Below, one piece after another: positions 35,498 to 47,540 of a stretch of DNA of 64,000 nucleotides. The notes below the pieces were generated by a model. The model saw only the letters and a list, made by a program, of their open reading frames with translations. It made no database searches and was not told where the DNA came from. Origin of the DNA: Climacium dendroides (taxonomy: Eukaryota > Streptophyta > Bryopsida > Hypnales > Climaciaceae). The first letter of the stretch is position 1. Every line of letters starts with the position of its first letter. Position numbers and translations under genes: made by a program. The stretch spans positions 14,016,047 to 14,080,046 of the forward strand of contig OX467087.1 in assembly GCA_950106755.1 (NCBI GenBank), given 5' to 3'.

Positions 35498-38400
35498 ATC
35501 TCCTTTAAATTTGCAGCCTCATGTATTGAATTGTTATTTTAGAGATGTTCATTATGGAGCCTTAGATTAACCGATGACGCTATCTCGGGCTACCTGAAGT
35601 GCGCACAGTGCCTCTGGCTTTGTACCCCAGGTGCCAATACTCAGTTACACGTGTCATATTGACAGGCACAAACCTTTGGTTCTGTACAATTCATTGATTT
35701 TATTTGGGACTTTTAGCAATTTGGATCTTCTCTTCTGTCTTGCGAATTTTAGAAGCGCAGGGTAATTACTTACCCAAGCTGTGGACGACCTTGGATGGAG
35801 TTTCCGATGAGCGGTTAGTGTTCGGATCAGTGTCTCCGATTAGTATTTTCCAAGTTTTTGTGTCATCTCCTGTTAGTGTCTGGCATTGCTTTGTACTCTA
35901 CAGTACAGTGGAACTGTCAGCTTTGTTGATTGAATTTAGATTCATGTCGTGGACCTTAGACTTTTTATGTCCTTAAAAGTCTATTTGATTTAATTAACTG
36001 ACGGACTACTTGAAAGTCCATATTTTCAGCACTTGACAAGACAAGTTGGCACCAATTAATGACTGGAAAAAACAGTGACTAGTTCAAAGGTAGCCTGTGG
36101 ATTTAGGGGGAAATCAGTTGGTAGGGTTGGAAATCAACCAATGCCCCCTAAAAAAGTGAAGGATATTTAACTCCTAATGTCCCAAGGCCTTTTTTCCATC
36201 AAAGACCACTCAAAATTGCCATTTCTATTTCAAAGTGCAAAAAACTTTTATTTTTTATTTTTTTATTTTTATTTTTGCATATTTAACCATGGGATCTTGT
36301 ACTAAACTAGTATAAGAATGTGTCGAAGAAATTTCAAAAACTTTGATCATGTAGATTGCAAGATATTTGCATTTAATGTGAAGAAAATAAGTTTTTTTTA
36401 CACCTTGTTCAACTAGATTTTTTTTCATTTTAAATCTAAAATTTTTGTACTATTGATTCTGATTTTTTTAAAAATTTATGTTTAAGAATTTAGTTCAAAG
36501 TAGTGGGAAAAAAAATTCAATAGAAAAACACTTGTTAAGTAGAAATAAGTTTGAGATTGAAGGAAAAATTAAACTATTAATAGCTTTAAGATGGAATTGA
36601 AACACTATAATTTTAATAATGAGATTGTTCTAGCAAACAAACTTAACCTTGTCTAACAATTTCTTTTGAAAAATTATAAAAGTTGCATTCAAAAATGAAT
36701 TCTATAAGTTATTTTTTCTAGAAAGATGCTTAAATTGCCTGAAAACTAGATTGTTCCATCACTAGTCCAAATAGAATGATTCAAAGCTTTGATTGTAGAA
36801 AAAAAAATGTAATCTTTGAAAATAAAATTTAAAATTTTTTAAATTCAATTCTTTGTGATTTTTTGGGGTTGTCCTTCAAGTTGCTTTCTGGACTTAGGAT
36901 AGCATGATTTTTATTCCCGAGCACCAATTGAAATAATAATTTTATTCCTAGAAAACTAATCTAATTTCCTTTCTTCAACAAAATTTTCTAAAAATCATGT
37001 CAAACTTGAGATCACACAAGCCTACCCAAAATCCCCAAAGTTTCCCATAGGGATTTTGGAACTATAGGAATTAAACCACCTCTTTTCAAGAATTGGTAGA
37101 TTTTTAGCTACCATGGGGGGGCATTGGAGCTAAAGATTGACAAGAACAATACTTTGCAATAGTCATCAATCCAATTCTTTGTCCTAATTGCTTTGTTCAT
37201 ACAAAATTGATGACCATGAAGACCACAATAGTAAGGAGTTGGCTTTGTTCAATAACAAGGGAATAGAAAATTTAAAAAAAAGCAAAGCAAAGTTTTGACA
37301 ACTGAAAATTGTGAAAAGCAAGAAGGCAACTTTAGAGCTTTAAGCAAAGGGCCTTCACATCCATCAACCAAATTGAGCATGCAAATTCACACCATGAATA
37401 GGTAGAGAAATCTTACCCACTTAAGAAGGATTTTCACTTCACCTAAACTTAAACATCTCAAGGGTGCAAAGGAAGTTGCAAAAGTCAAAGAGCTTTATAT
37501 TTAGTTAAATGAAAGGCTTCGATCTTTCTATAGACTTGAGTAAAATATTTTTAAAAATGGATCAGTTTTGTGAGTGAATATGAGGAATTTTTTTTAAGAA
37601 GAAAAAAATTTGGACTATATAAGGAATTATGAAGAGCAAGGAGGAGATATTGGAACTTCAACACGCAAATCCTTGACATTCATTGTGCCTAATTGAAATG
37701 TGAATCCCTATCATATCTGAATGTACTACAAAATCTCACTCAATGTGAGAAAGATGCTATGTCTAAATCAAAGATGCAATATTCATCACAACTTTGAATT
37801 TTAAATTGGCTTTTTAGCCCATGTGAATTTGAATAGGGAAGAAATTGGCTTGTGAATAGGAAATGAATTGATAGATTTTGCAATTGAGAGGATGCAACTA
37901 ATGGCAATTGAAAAAAAACAATCCATTCTGATAATGTTTTTTAATTTGCAACCTCATATGACATATCAAAGTCTAATATTGTCTGCACAAAGTGAATTTT
38001 AATCTGACTTTAATTGCCACTAATCCAAAGTCTCCACTAGTTGAAACCTCCTACTATCCTAAACAATTCTAATTTAAAATTGTCACCATCCCAAAATTGA
38101 TACTAATGTAACAATGCCACTAATCTATATTTACTACTAGTCCAAAACCTATACCAATATAAGATGACCACTAATCCCAAACTATCACTCACTCAAATGG
38201 CTACAAATCCAAAAAATCTACTCTAAAAGCTAAGCCAATATGTACATATTGCTTAAGAATACTATTTTCAATACCCAAAGAAAAAGGTACTTTTGAAATG
38301 TCTAATAATAATAGTTTGATTTGGCTTGAACTTTGACATTTAATATCTATTACTAAAAATACATTTCTCTATAGGAGGCATCACAATTCGTATTTTAGAA

Positions 38401-39450
38401 AACTTTGGGATTTTTTCACTTTTAAAGAGAGACTCCCCATTTGGCCTTCCAAATTATTATTTTTTTTTTCTCAAAATCTTACCTTGATGGCAACATTTTG
38501 AGAAAGAATAAAATATTAACTATAAAGGACCAAGGGATAATCTAGATTTCCAAAATTGTAAAGATGTATAATAAAATGCAACTTAGAATAATAATTTAAT
38601 GATGACTCTCAAACAATAGTTACTCCATATAAAATATAATTTAAAGATCATATCCATATGGCTAAATCAACTAGTGCACAAATCAATATTTTTCAATAAT
38701 ACTTGAAGTCAAAAATTAAAAATTCCTTCAAAAATCAATTATAGATTGAATGTTTATTAATATTATTTTTCTTTATGTTCAAAATATTAAGTTCTAATCA
38801 TAGTGATTTAAAAAAAAAATTATTTTATTATTTTATTCAAGTCATTTTTTAGGCCAAAATTATCAATACCTTTTGAATTATAGAATATTTGCAAAGCAAA
38901 ACTTTTAGAATCTATACTTCACAAATGTTAAAGAATTAATATAATAAGCTTTTTTAAATGATGGATGAAAAAAAATGTATTTTTGTGTGCTTAGAATGTA
39001 TTTGTATTTAGCCATTGTTCAAAATTTCAATATATTGTCCTTTGGTGGCCGTCTTAAACGCACAAGAAAAACTAGGTTTTAAGAAAATTGAACCCTAACA
39101 CCCACTAACACATTGGCCAATCCTCTTTTGTTCCCAAACTAAAGTATATACAAACCCGATGACTATAACAACCCAAAAACCATTCAACAATAATAATGAC
39201 AATTTTAGGTGTTCCTACCTTAGGAAAATAGCCCATTTCCTAACAATTGATTTGATATTAACATATTAATCCCTAAAATAGATTGCATCCACTAGATGGA
39301 GTATAAATGTTTTCAACAGCTTAGTATAAAAAATGAATGAAGTACATCCAAATATGTTGAAAAAGCAATTGTTGTCTATTCTTTATAGATGCAAAATTGT
39401 GATTACTCGCTGCTTCATGATTATTGTGCAAGGTTGTGAATGAGTTCATG
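35498..39450. other. TON1 3' flank and AT-rich intergenic repeats
   Basis: The first 400-500 bp presumably include the TON1 3' UTR. From about 36,060 the sequence is AT-rich with no recognisable gene. A hairpin pairing TAGGGGG with CCCCCTA and TTGGT with ACCAA lies at 36,107-36,151. The open frame at 35,704-35,976 shows no domain. Confidence 0.5.
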
Positions 39451-39459
39451 TTGAGATGG

Positions 39460-39818
39460 GAAAAAAAAAAAAAAAAAAAACTTACAAAAATAAGAATCTG
39501 ATGTCCAAATTACATTCATGGCCATAATTTACCTTGAAAAAAAACAAAAAAACAAAAAAACTCAAAATCTACATCCCCTTCACCGGGAGACCGGGACTCT
39601 AGTACGAGTAGCTTACTTGCGTATTCTACTAACAAACAAGCAAATAACATATACGTACAAATACCATATACATACACGGCTGAGCGTACGGTAGTCTTCT
39701 CCTTCAAGACCACCAAGACTTTCAAGCCCAGCACAGCGCACGTCGTTCTTGACTTGGTGGATCCCTGCTCTTGTGTTTTGGCCATTCTGCTTCTTCGCCT
39801 TCCCCAATTCGGATCGCC
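39460..39818 (+). promoter_or_regulatory. UBA5 upstream region
   Basis: An A-run of about 20 (39,461-39,480) marks the edge of the repeat-rich DNA; GC then rises up to the UBA5 ATG. This interval must hold the core promoter and 5' UTR, but no TATA box or start site could be assigned. An open frame antisense to it (39,980-39,516) looks like chance coding. Confidence 0.4.
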
Positions 39819-42800
39819 ATGGAGGACGAGGTGAAGGCCCTGCTGGCCCTCGTCAACAAGCTGCAACCTGCCGTGGCGGACGATCCCGTGCATTCTTCGG
39901 AACTCCATCTGGTGCGATGGCGTTTTTCTTTTTAATGTTGCATCTGGTTTAGGGTTTCGTCTCCGGCATGGATGACACACAGGTCGATTGCTTAAGACTG
40001 TTTGTCTTTTTTGCTTCGATTTTCATGTGCAAGTAGAGCGCAACTCAAGCATCATTGCACTCTTTTGTCATGGTCTTCTTTCTGTGCAGATTAAGGATCA
40101 TGCCGAGAGAATTGCAGGGTTGGCGAAAGCGCAGCCGGCCTCGATGGCGCGGCCTAAAATCAAGGTACGGCTTACATTTCGATCCAACGTCCTCGATCCT
40201 TGGTTGTCAAGTTGTTGCACTACATTGGAAGCATTTTCTAGATTCGCGTTTTTATTTCATTGTCCCTTGAAGAAGACCAAATTGTGGTTTCAAAGGGTTT
40301 AGAGGAGGTTATATGAAGATTCTTGTGGGTTGAATTTTAAATGTTGTTTGACCTACACATGCAATGTTCTTCACTGATTCTGGTGATATTGGATTTGGTT
40401 CCATCTGAATTGTATTTTACCCGATACGATCTGTTGAATTGGTCATTTCAAAACCATGTATTCGGGGTATGTTTAGGAGTTAAGTGCCCTTAGTATATCA
40501 ATCCAGCTGTAATTTGCTTCTCCTTTTAAGAGTTGCATGATGTGGATTACAGCATTAACATTGTTGAATCTCATATTGAAAGTTTTTTGAAATTGTTGCA
40601 GGAGATGAGTGGAGAGGTTGTGGACAGTAACCCTTACAGCCGTCTCATGGCGCTGAAGCGCATGGGCATTGTGAACAACTATGAAGACATTCGCAAATTC
40701 TCGGTTGCAATTGTGGTAAGCCCTCACCGCATCTTGCTTTATAGTGCATGCGCAGTTTTCGACTGACGTGCGTGTTGTTACAATGTATACGAAATGTTGA
40801 TATAGAGACAATTGGAGGCCATCCCGATGAGTGTTTCCCTGCGTTTAGTAGGGCAATCATCCCTCAATTCTCTCCACAAACCTCTCCTGTTGCTTTCATT
40901 GCCACATGGCACATTGCAGTTAAAAAAGATGACGGTCCATAGCCTCCATGCTCCCCTGAGACTGTAGATTTTCAGGATCTGATGGTTCTAATTAGTCTGG
41001 AAGAGAGGGTTGTGTCTGATAACTATCTTAGGCCTTCCAACCCTCAAATGGTTCTCTAGTGCATATTTATTGACTTCCTTCAACTTTTATGGAGGCTATC
41101 AATTTCACTTCTCTTCCACTCTCAGAGGTGTAGATCTCCAAGATTTGACGGTCCTCTTTTAGTCTGGAGGAAAGGGTTATGTCCTCATCTAAGGCCTCAT
41201 GGCCCTTGACCAATCGTCTAGTGCTTAATTATTGATTTCGGTTAAGGCTACCAATTTCACCTCCCTGGCACTCTCCAAGATTTCACGGTCCTAATTTAGT
41301 CTGGAGGAGAGGGTTTTGTTCGACAATGGTCTTATGCCTCCTGGCCCTCGACCAGTTATCCAGTTCACATGTATGGAGTCCCTCTGCCAAGGCTACGAAT
41401 TTCACGTTTTGGATAGTATTGTAGAGGCTTACGCTTTGTCGAATCCCGGTGGATGTGGCAGGGCATCGGTGGTGTGGGTAGCGTAGCAGCAGAGATGCTC
41501 ACACGATGCGGCATCGGCCGGTTACTGCTTTATGACTACGACACAGTAGAGCTGGCTAACATGAACAGGCTCTTCTTCAAGCCTGATCAGGTGTGCATCT
41601 TAATAGCACTCTGTGAATATGTACTTCTTTTCTACGTCTATGATTCTGTGGTGAGCTGTAGTCAATGTATTGTGCCTCGTGTTGGTATTTAGTCTTTAAG
41701 TTAGGAAACCCGTTCCCAGCTGTTTTGAGTGGTTTACCATTGTAAGATAGAATTTTAAATGCGGATCTTGCCCCCATTTTTTCAAGAGGATTCCAATGCT
41801 CTATATTTCATACTATTTGGATATCTTACGAATGAGTTTGGGTTTCCAAAGGGAGAGTAAACCGTCAATAGTCATTCAGTCTTCAGCATTTGCACATTCA
41901 CTTATTTCTAAAAAATGTACTCGTCATTAAAATTTACTTAAACTATGAATTATTGATTACTCTCCCACAACAAACGATCTCCTACGTGAAAGGGTTCAGT
42001 GCCTTAGTGCTTCCCTTCTTGCTGACGACTTGGATTACACCTTTCCAGATACATGTACGAAAATTGATTTACTTACGAAAGTGTTACGCTGTTCAGATGT
42101 TGACTAGAGCTTTCATTGCTGGTGGAATTGACTTCTTCGTGATGGTTTGCTTGTGTACAGGCTGGTATGACTAAGACTGATGCAGCTGTGCAAACACTGG
42201 CAGAGATCAACCCTGATGTCATCCTTGAGGTGGGCACTGCGGAGATTTCTATTCTGGCTTTGGGCTAATGGGATTGAAACCTGCCTGTCTTGTTGTCGAT
42301 TGACGAAATATGAGCTAAAATTCAACTTTTTGCTGTGCTCATGCACATTAGATTCTTTAGTTGAACTTTGCCTTAACCGATTGATGTAGACCTTAGCAGC
42401 CTATTTAGTGCCATAACTTCTTGAGGACTTGTTTTGAGGGTTATGTTTTATGACTGTGCAGAGTTATACACAGAATATTACTACCGTGGATGGTTTCAAG
42501 AAGTTCACCGATAGCTTAACCCGAGACATAAAGGGAAACAGCACCGGAGGAAAAAGCGGAGTTGACCTAGTACTCAGTTGTGTTGATAATTATGAGGCTC
42601 GTATGGTTGTTAATCAGGTACACAACCTGTGGATTTGTTTTGGCACCAACTTTATTATTTTTAACTTGCTTGTGATGGCTGAGTTCCACCTGACGTTTTG
42701 ATAATCATGTTTTGATTAGCAACTACCTTGTACTAATCTGGCAAGAAACATAAATTGGATTGGATCGCTCATCTGTTAAAACTTCATCCTTCCTTTTGTT

Positions 42801-45354
42801 TTCAATTTTTCATTCTTGCAAATGTTAAGAAAGCAGGATTGTGCTTACTAGTATCTTGACATCCAATGCCCTTGTGTAATTGCCAGGCTTGCAATGAAAT
42901 GCGCCAAACTTGGATGGAATCAGGTATACGATCTTGGATGTATGTTTTGTCTGAATTGTAATCAAGAAGAGGGGGCATAAACTTGGTACTATCAAAACTT
43001 GGTACTTTTAGGAGCTTTTAATCGTATTATGGGATGTGTGGCTATTATAGTATAGCATTGATTGAAGTTGTAAATGATTCTACATTTTAGGCCTCCTCTG
43101 ACTCCGTCAAGCTGGCCTCTTATGAAATCATGCAAGAATCATTTGAATATTACACCCTATCTTTGCCATGATCTAAGGATTTGATGATGTGGGACTTCTA
43201 CTTTGAATGCAGGTGTTTCTGAGGATGCAGTGTCTGGTCATATTCAATTATTGATTCCTGGCGAAACTGCTTGTTTTGCTTGCGCTCCACCGTTGGTATG
43301 ATTACTCCAGAAATGCTCTGATCCTACTGGACTTCTATGAGATCAAGATATTAAATATAAGAGTATGTTGGGTCATATTTTGGAGAAGTATGAAATTTGC
43401 TTTGCCACTTTCAATTAGTAACAGGAACACAAAGTTCTGATTATTACAAGTTTTGACACATGGATTGGTGCGTACATGGTAGGTCGTGGCATCAGGAGTG
43501 GATGAGAAAACTCTCAAGCGGGAAGGTGTATGTGCAGCCTCTTTACCAACTACCATGGTAAGCATCACTTTGTGTATTGCAAGAAATAATGATTCCGAAA
43601 GGTTTTGGACTTTGTCCTGTCTTGTAAACTTCCTACTAACTGAACAGAAGTGAGAGAGTTTTTTTTTCATTATTTTAAGGAATGCTGCAAGTGAATTTCG
43701 TCAATAGCTTTAATATAATCTTATATGACTTGCATTTGAATGTTGCGGAACAGCTTTTTTGATGCCAGAGTTTTGGCAGGGTATTGTTGCAGGACTGTTA
43801 GTACAGAGCTCACTGAAGTATCTACTCCAATTTGGCTTGGTCTCTAGATACTTGGTGCGTTTTCAATATTTTTCTTCTAATGTGTGAATATATTCATACC
43901 AAGTACAATTTTATGAAAAATAACTCAAGCTTACCTCATACAAGAAAAACGTTCGATGCGGGAAATCGTTTCTGTTCATATACTAGGTTAGGTGAGCACC
44001 TCAGTTGAGTACCTAAAGATGTTATTCATAGCGAGTTATAGACCCAGACTCTATTAGGCACCTTCAGTTTGAGGAAATTGACGCCGGTCGTTTATTCTAT
44101 TGCTCATTACAGGGTTACAGTGCACTGAAGGACTTTTTCCCTACTATGGAGATGAAGCCCAACCCTCAATGCTCTAATACAGCTTGTTTAGAATGTCAAG
44201 TAAGTCAGTGACCTCTGGTTGGAGGTGCTATTGTCTGTAAAGCTACTTGGCAATTTGTTCGGCTATGTTTGGGATTTTCTTAAATGTAGATTTTCGCACT
44301 TTATGATGCATGCTTCAGCAGCCCACTGGTCTTGTTCCGTTATGGACATTTGTAACCTACGTATCACGAGTTGGCATCTGTGTAACAGAGAAATGTTAGA
44401 ATACGGGATGCCGAGCACTGATTTGCCGTGTACTTGCAGCATGAGTATGCATTGAATAAACCAGCGCGAGATGCTGCTGCAAAGGCCAAAGCCGAAGCAG
44501 ATTCTGAAGAGGCTAGTCGAGCAGCAGAAGTGCCGCTTCACACTGAGAATGAGTGGAATATTAGGTTAGTCAATGATCTTCTCCATTTTTCTTGTCTGGT
44601 TGGCTTAACGTAATCCGTTAAGAAAGAAATGTAGTGACAGGTCCAACTCTTTGTTTAGAAGTTTAGAAGTACTCGGATCACGTTTTGGGATTTTGTATTT
44701 TCTCTTCTCTCAGTTTAGTCAGAAATCACAACCTGTGTTTTCAGCCAAAGTTGTCCTTGGTTTCAACTTGCTAACCGATTGACTAGTGCTCTTATAACTG
44801 ATTCTTCTGTGCTCTTGCAGTTTAGTGGATGATGACGATGATGCAGATGTTTTCAGCGACCCAGTCAATGATTTTACCAGTGAACCTTCCGCAGCAAGTG
44901 AGATCCTTTTTCTCTAACTCTATAGTGCAGGAGATCTCTGCTAGTTTTTTTGTTTCAGGTCGAGGTACCTAAATGCGACAACGTAACGTCTTGCACGATG
45001 AGTACATCATGATTTTGTGTTGGTTTCAGGTCATATACGAATCAATAAAACTTTGCATATAACGTCCACATAGCGCATTCTTTGCTCGTTTGAAATCCTC
45101 TATGATCTGCAAGCAAGAATTTGAACAATTACGAGAACAGTAACTGTGTCAGTGTCGCTTTTAGATGTACTTACCATCAGTTTCAAACCTTTCTAACTAT
45201 GTGTTTCGAATTCTCAGCAAAGGACTTGCCAGATGGCTTGTTGCGGGAGCTTCCTGAGGCAGACAAGTCCGAGATGACAGGGAACGATTACGTGCAATCT
45301 GGGGGAGACTTGGATGAGCTTCAAAAACAGCTTGAAGCACTAAATGCTTTGTAG
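39819..45354 (+). CDS. UBA5: Ubiquitin-like modifier-activating enzyme 5 (UFM1 E1), 14 exons
   Basis: UBA5 adenylates UFM1, holds it as a thioester and passes it to UFC1; UFMylation acts on ER-bound ribosomes and in ER-phagy. Coding exons: 39,819-39,911; 40,090-40,164; 40,602-40,715; 41,462-41,590; 42,161-42,229; 42,462-42,617; 42,887-42,923; 43,213-43,295; 43,483-43,557; 43,780-43,854; 44,113-44,199; 44,440-44,564; 44,821-44,897; 45,218-45,354. They total 1,332 bp (443 aa), all GT-AG and in phase. Seen: [19 protein letters not shown]-site GIGGVGS (residues 95-101); [16 protein letters not shown]; zinc ligands CFAC (245, 248) and C322/C327 or C330; active-site Cys269 in [13 protein letters not shown]; the UFM1/ATG8-binding EWNISLV (369-375) before an acidic run; and a C-terminal UFC1-binding-like helix [14 protein letters not shown]. 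Length is close to Arabidopsis UBA5. Every key residue is present, so it should be active. Confidence 0.95.
40960..41405. repeat. Three degenerate tandem units in UBA5 intron 3
   Basis: Units of about 135-165 bp repeat from 40,970, 41,137 and 41,276. Each carries GAT(C/T)T.ACGGT(T/C)CT, then TTTAGTCTGGA or ATTAGTCTGGA, GAGGGTT or AAGGGTT, a CCTC/CCTT segment, and ends around AGGCTA(C/T)(C/G)AATTTCAC. They lie wholly inside intron 3 (40,716-41,461). Confidence 0.75.
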
Positions 45355-46260
45355 AAGCGTTGTTGTTACTTGGGATAGTCCTCTCCTCACTTACTTTAGT
45401 TCTACTGGTGCGAGTCTTTGTCAAACTTTTATACCAGAAAGCGTTGGGTAGCACGATGTGGGACTTTGGCAGGTAGACTACAGCTCTGTTTGCCCGACCT
45501 TGCGTTGCTTGCGTGAACCTTTCCTAAAACTGACATTTCGACAGAAGGTTTACTTGAAAATTTTGCACGAGAATGAAGACTCATATGCTGATTTAGTTCT
45601 GGCCAGCCGATTTTAATATCAACTGGTTCTGGTCCGTGAACTGTTTACATGCCTGTAGAGAGTTTCGCACATTCTAGTAGCAGGAGTGTACAGAACGGAA
45701 GTATTAAACTGGAACCTGTTACAGGAACGATGCTTCTTTGTTCTTTTAGTTCGTACGTCTAGTGGTCTTGGCTCTTCTGAATTTTCTTTATGGATTGTAT
45801 TGTATTTTGGGAGTGATTCTTAGCAGTGGAAAAGTGGTGCTGGAACAAAGTAAGGGAGAACGAGCTATTTCCTAGTGTGTGCAAATGAGGGCTTGGTTTA
45901 GGGCTTTCTAGTCTTCTAGTTACAGGCAAGCGTGAGAAGGTTTACGGTAGCGCTGTTATAAGGTTTTTGTGTGTTTTTGGTTCAGTTCTCTAGTTTGGTT
46001 GGTTGGAGTTTGGATAGATTGGCAAAATCTTATTCAAAGAGTGGAATGTCAATTTCAGTTACTCAATTTACATCGTATGAAATTCATTTACCCACGTTTA
46101 CAAGAAGTGAATTGCCAGTTAAATTCTTGATTTATATGGCATGGCCTTTGAGAGTGCAAAATTATGGAAGACTGCCACTAGGAATGAGTCCCATCCCATC
46201 TCAATTGTTGTGTACGGTATAGATGCATGGTTGAGGGATCACAGTTTTTGTGATCACCAC
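45355..46260. other. UBA5 3' flank
   Basis: Probably the 3' UTR and terminator region of UBA5; GC is still moderate until about 46,000. No further gene was recognised. The open frame at 45,971-46,222 has no known domain. Confidence 0.5.
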
Positions 46261-46261
46261 A

Positions 46262-46515
46262 TAGCATGTTTATGTAAGATTAGTTATTTAATTTAAAGCA
46301 TATGAAACACATGTCCACTACATAGCATGTTTATCCAAGATTAGTTATTTAAAACATAGGAAACACATATCATTTTTTGGTTGATTAAGGCATGAAGGAG
46401 TGATGTAAATACATGTCCACTACATAGCATGTTTATCCAAGATTAGTTATTTAAAACATAGAAAACACATGTCATTTCTTGGTTGATTAAGGCATGAAGA
46501 AGTGATGTAAATACA
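46262..46515. repeat. 102-bp tandem duplication
   Basis: The unit beginning CCACTACATAGCATGTTTATCC occurs at 46,315 and 46,417 with a few substitutions and continues through GGTTGATTAAGGCATGAAG. A partial earlier unit (ACATAGCATGTTTATGTAAG) precedes it at 46,260. Confidence 0.85.
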
Positions 46516-46569
46516 AAAAAAATTCAATGACAAACTACTACGTGACCAAAAAATACTAGCTACATCACT

Positions 46570-47540
46570 GACATTGTAGGCACTTTATAGGTATTTGAAG
46601 TTGATACATCATTGCAATCACTTTATAGGTTTTGTAGGCATTTGAAATGAATACATCGTTGCGGTCACATTGGAGGCATTTGAAGTAGATACATCATTGC
46701 GGTCACATTGGAGGCATTTGAAGTGGATACATCATTGCGGTCACATTGGAGGCATTTGAAGTGGATACATCATTGCGGTCACATTGGAGGCATTTGAAGT
46801 GGATACATCGTCGCAGTCACGTTAGAGGCATTTGAAGTGGATACATCATTGCGGTCACATTGGAGGCATTTGAAGTGAATACATCGTTGTGGAGGCATTT
46901 GAAGTGGATACATCGTATTTGAAGTGGTCACATTGGAGGCATTTGAAGTGAATACATCGTTGTGGAGGCATTTGAAGTGGATACATCGTATTTGAAGTGG
47001 ATACATTGTTGCAGTCACGTTAGAGGCATTTGAAGTGGATACATCGTTGCGGTCACATTGGAGGCATTTGAAGTGGATACATCGTTGCAGTCACGTTGGA
47101 GGCATTTGAAGTGGATACATCGTTGCGGTCACATTGGAGGCATTTGAAGTGGATACATCGTTGCAGTCACATTGGAGTCACATTAAAGTCACTTTGAAGG
47201 CAATTGAAGTCGATATGTCATTGTAGTTACATTGGAGTCACTTTGAAGGCAATTGAAGTGGATATGTCATTGTAGTTACATTGGAGTCACTTTGAAGGCA
47301 ATTGAAGTGGATACATCATTGTAGTTACATTGGAGTCATTTCTAAGGCACTTGAAGTTGATACATCAACAATATTGAAATCAGTTGAAATCACATTGCAG
47401 TCACTTGAAATTGATACATCATTGCAATTGCTTTGCAAGCATTTGAAGTTGATACATCAACGAAATCATTTCATAGGCATTTGAAGTTGATACAACAACA
47501 TTGCACTCACTTTGTAGGCATCTAAAGTTGATAGTGTTGG
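46570..47540. repeat. Minisatellite, 38-bp unit, with a 49-bp sub-array
   Basis: The core (46,650-47,170) repeats GAGGCATTTGAAGTGGATAC followed by ATC(A/G)TTGCGGTCACATTG, 38 bp, in about a dozen copies, some shortened. From about 47,165 to 47,335 a 49-bp variant takes over (ACATTGGAGTCACTTTGAAG and GCAATTGAAGTGGATATG). More diverged units run to about 47,700. Any open frame here is a by-product of the repeat. Confidence 0.9.

Noticed and set aside
35704..35976. 90-codon open frame downstream of TON1
   Set aside because: No homology recognised, composition like TON1 introns and UTR, and it does not join in phase to TON1.
39516..39980. 154-codon open frame antisense to the UBA5 start
   Set aside because: Overlaps UBA5 exon 1 and its promoter; no domain seen; likely chance in higher-GC sequence.
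46779..47018. 79-codon open frame (minus) in the minisatellite
   Set aside because: Its repeated TSNASNV and MYPLQM phrases are the direct translation of the 38-bp repeat; there is no independent coding signal.
46570..47540. Possible CRISPR array
   Set aside because: Units are contiguous without unique spacers, and the context is a plant nuclear genome; this is a minisatellite.
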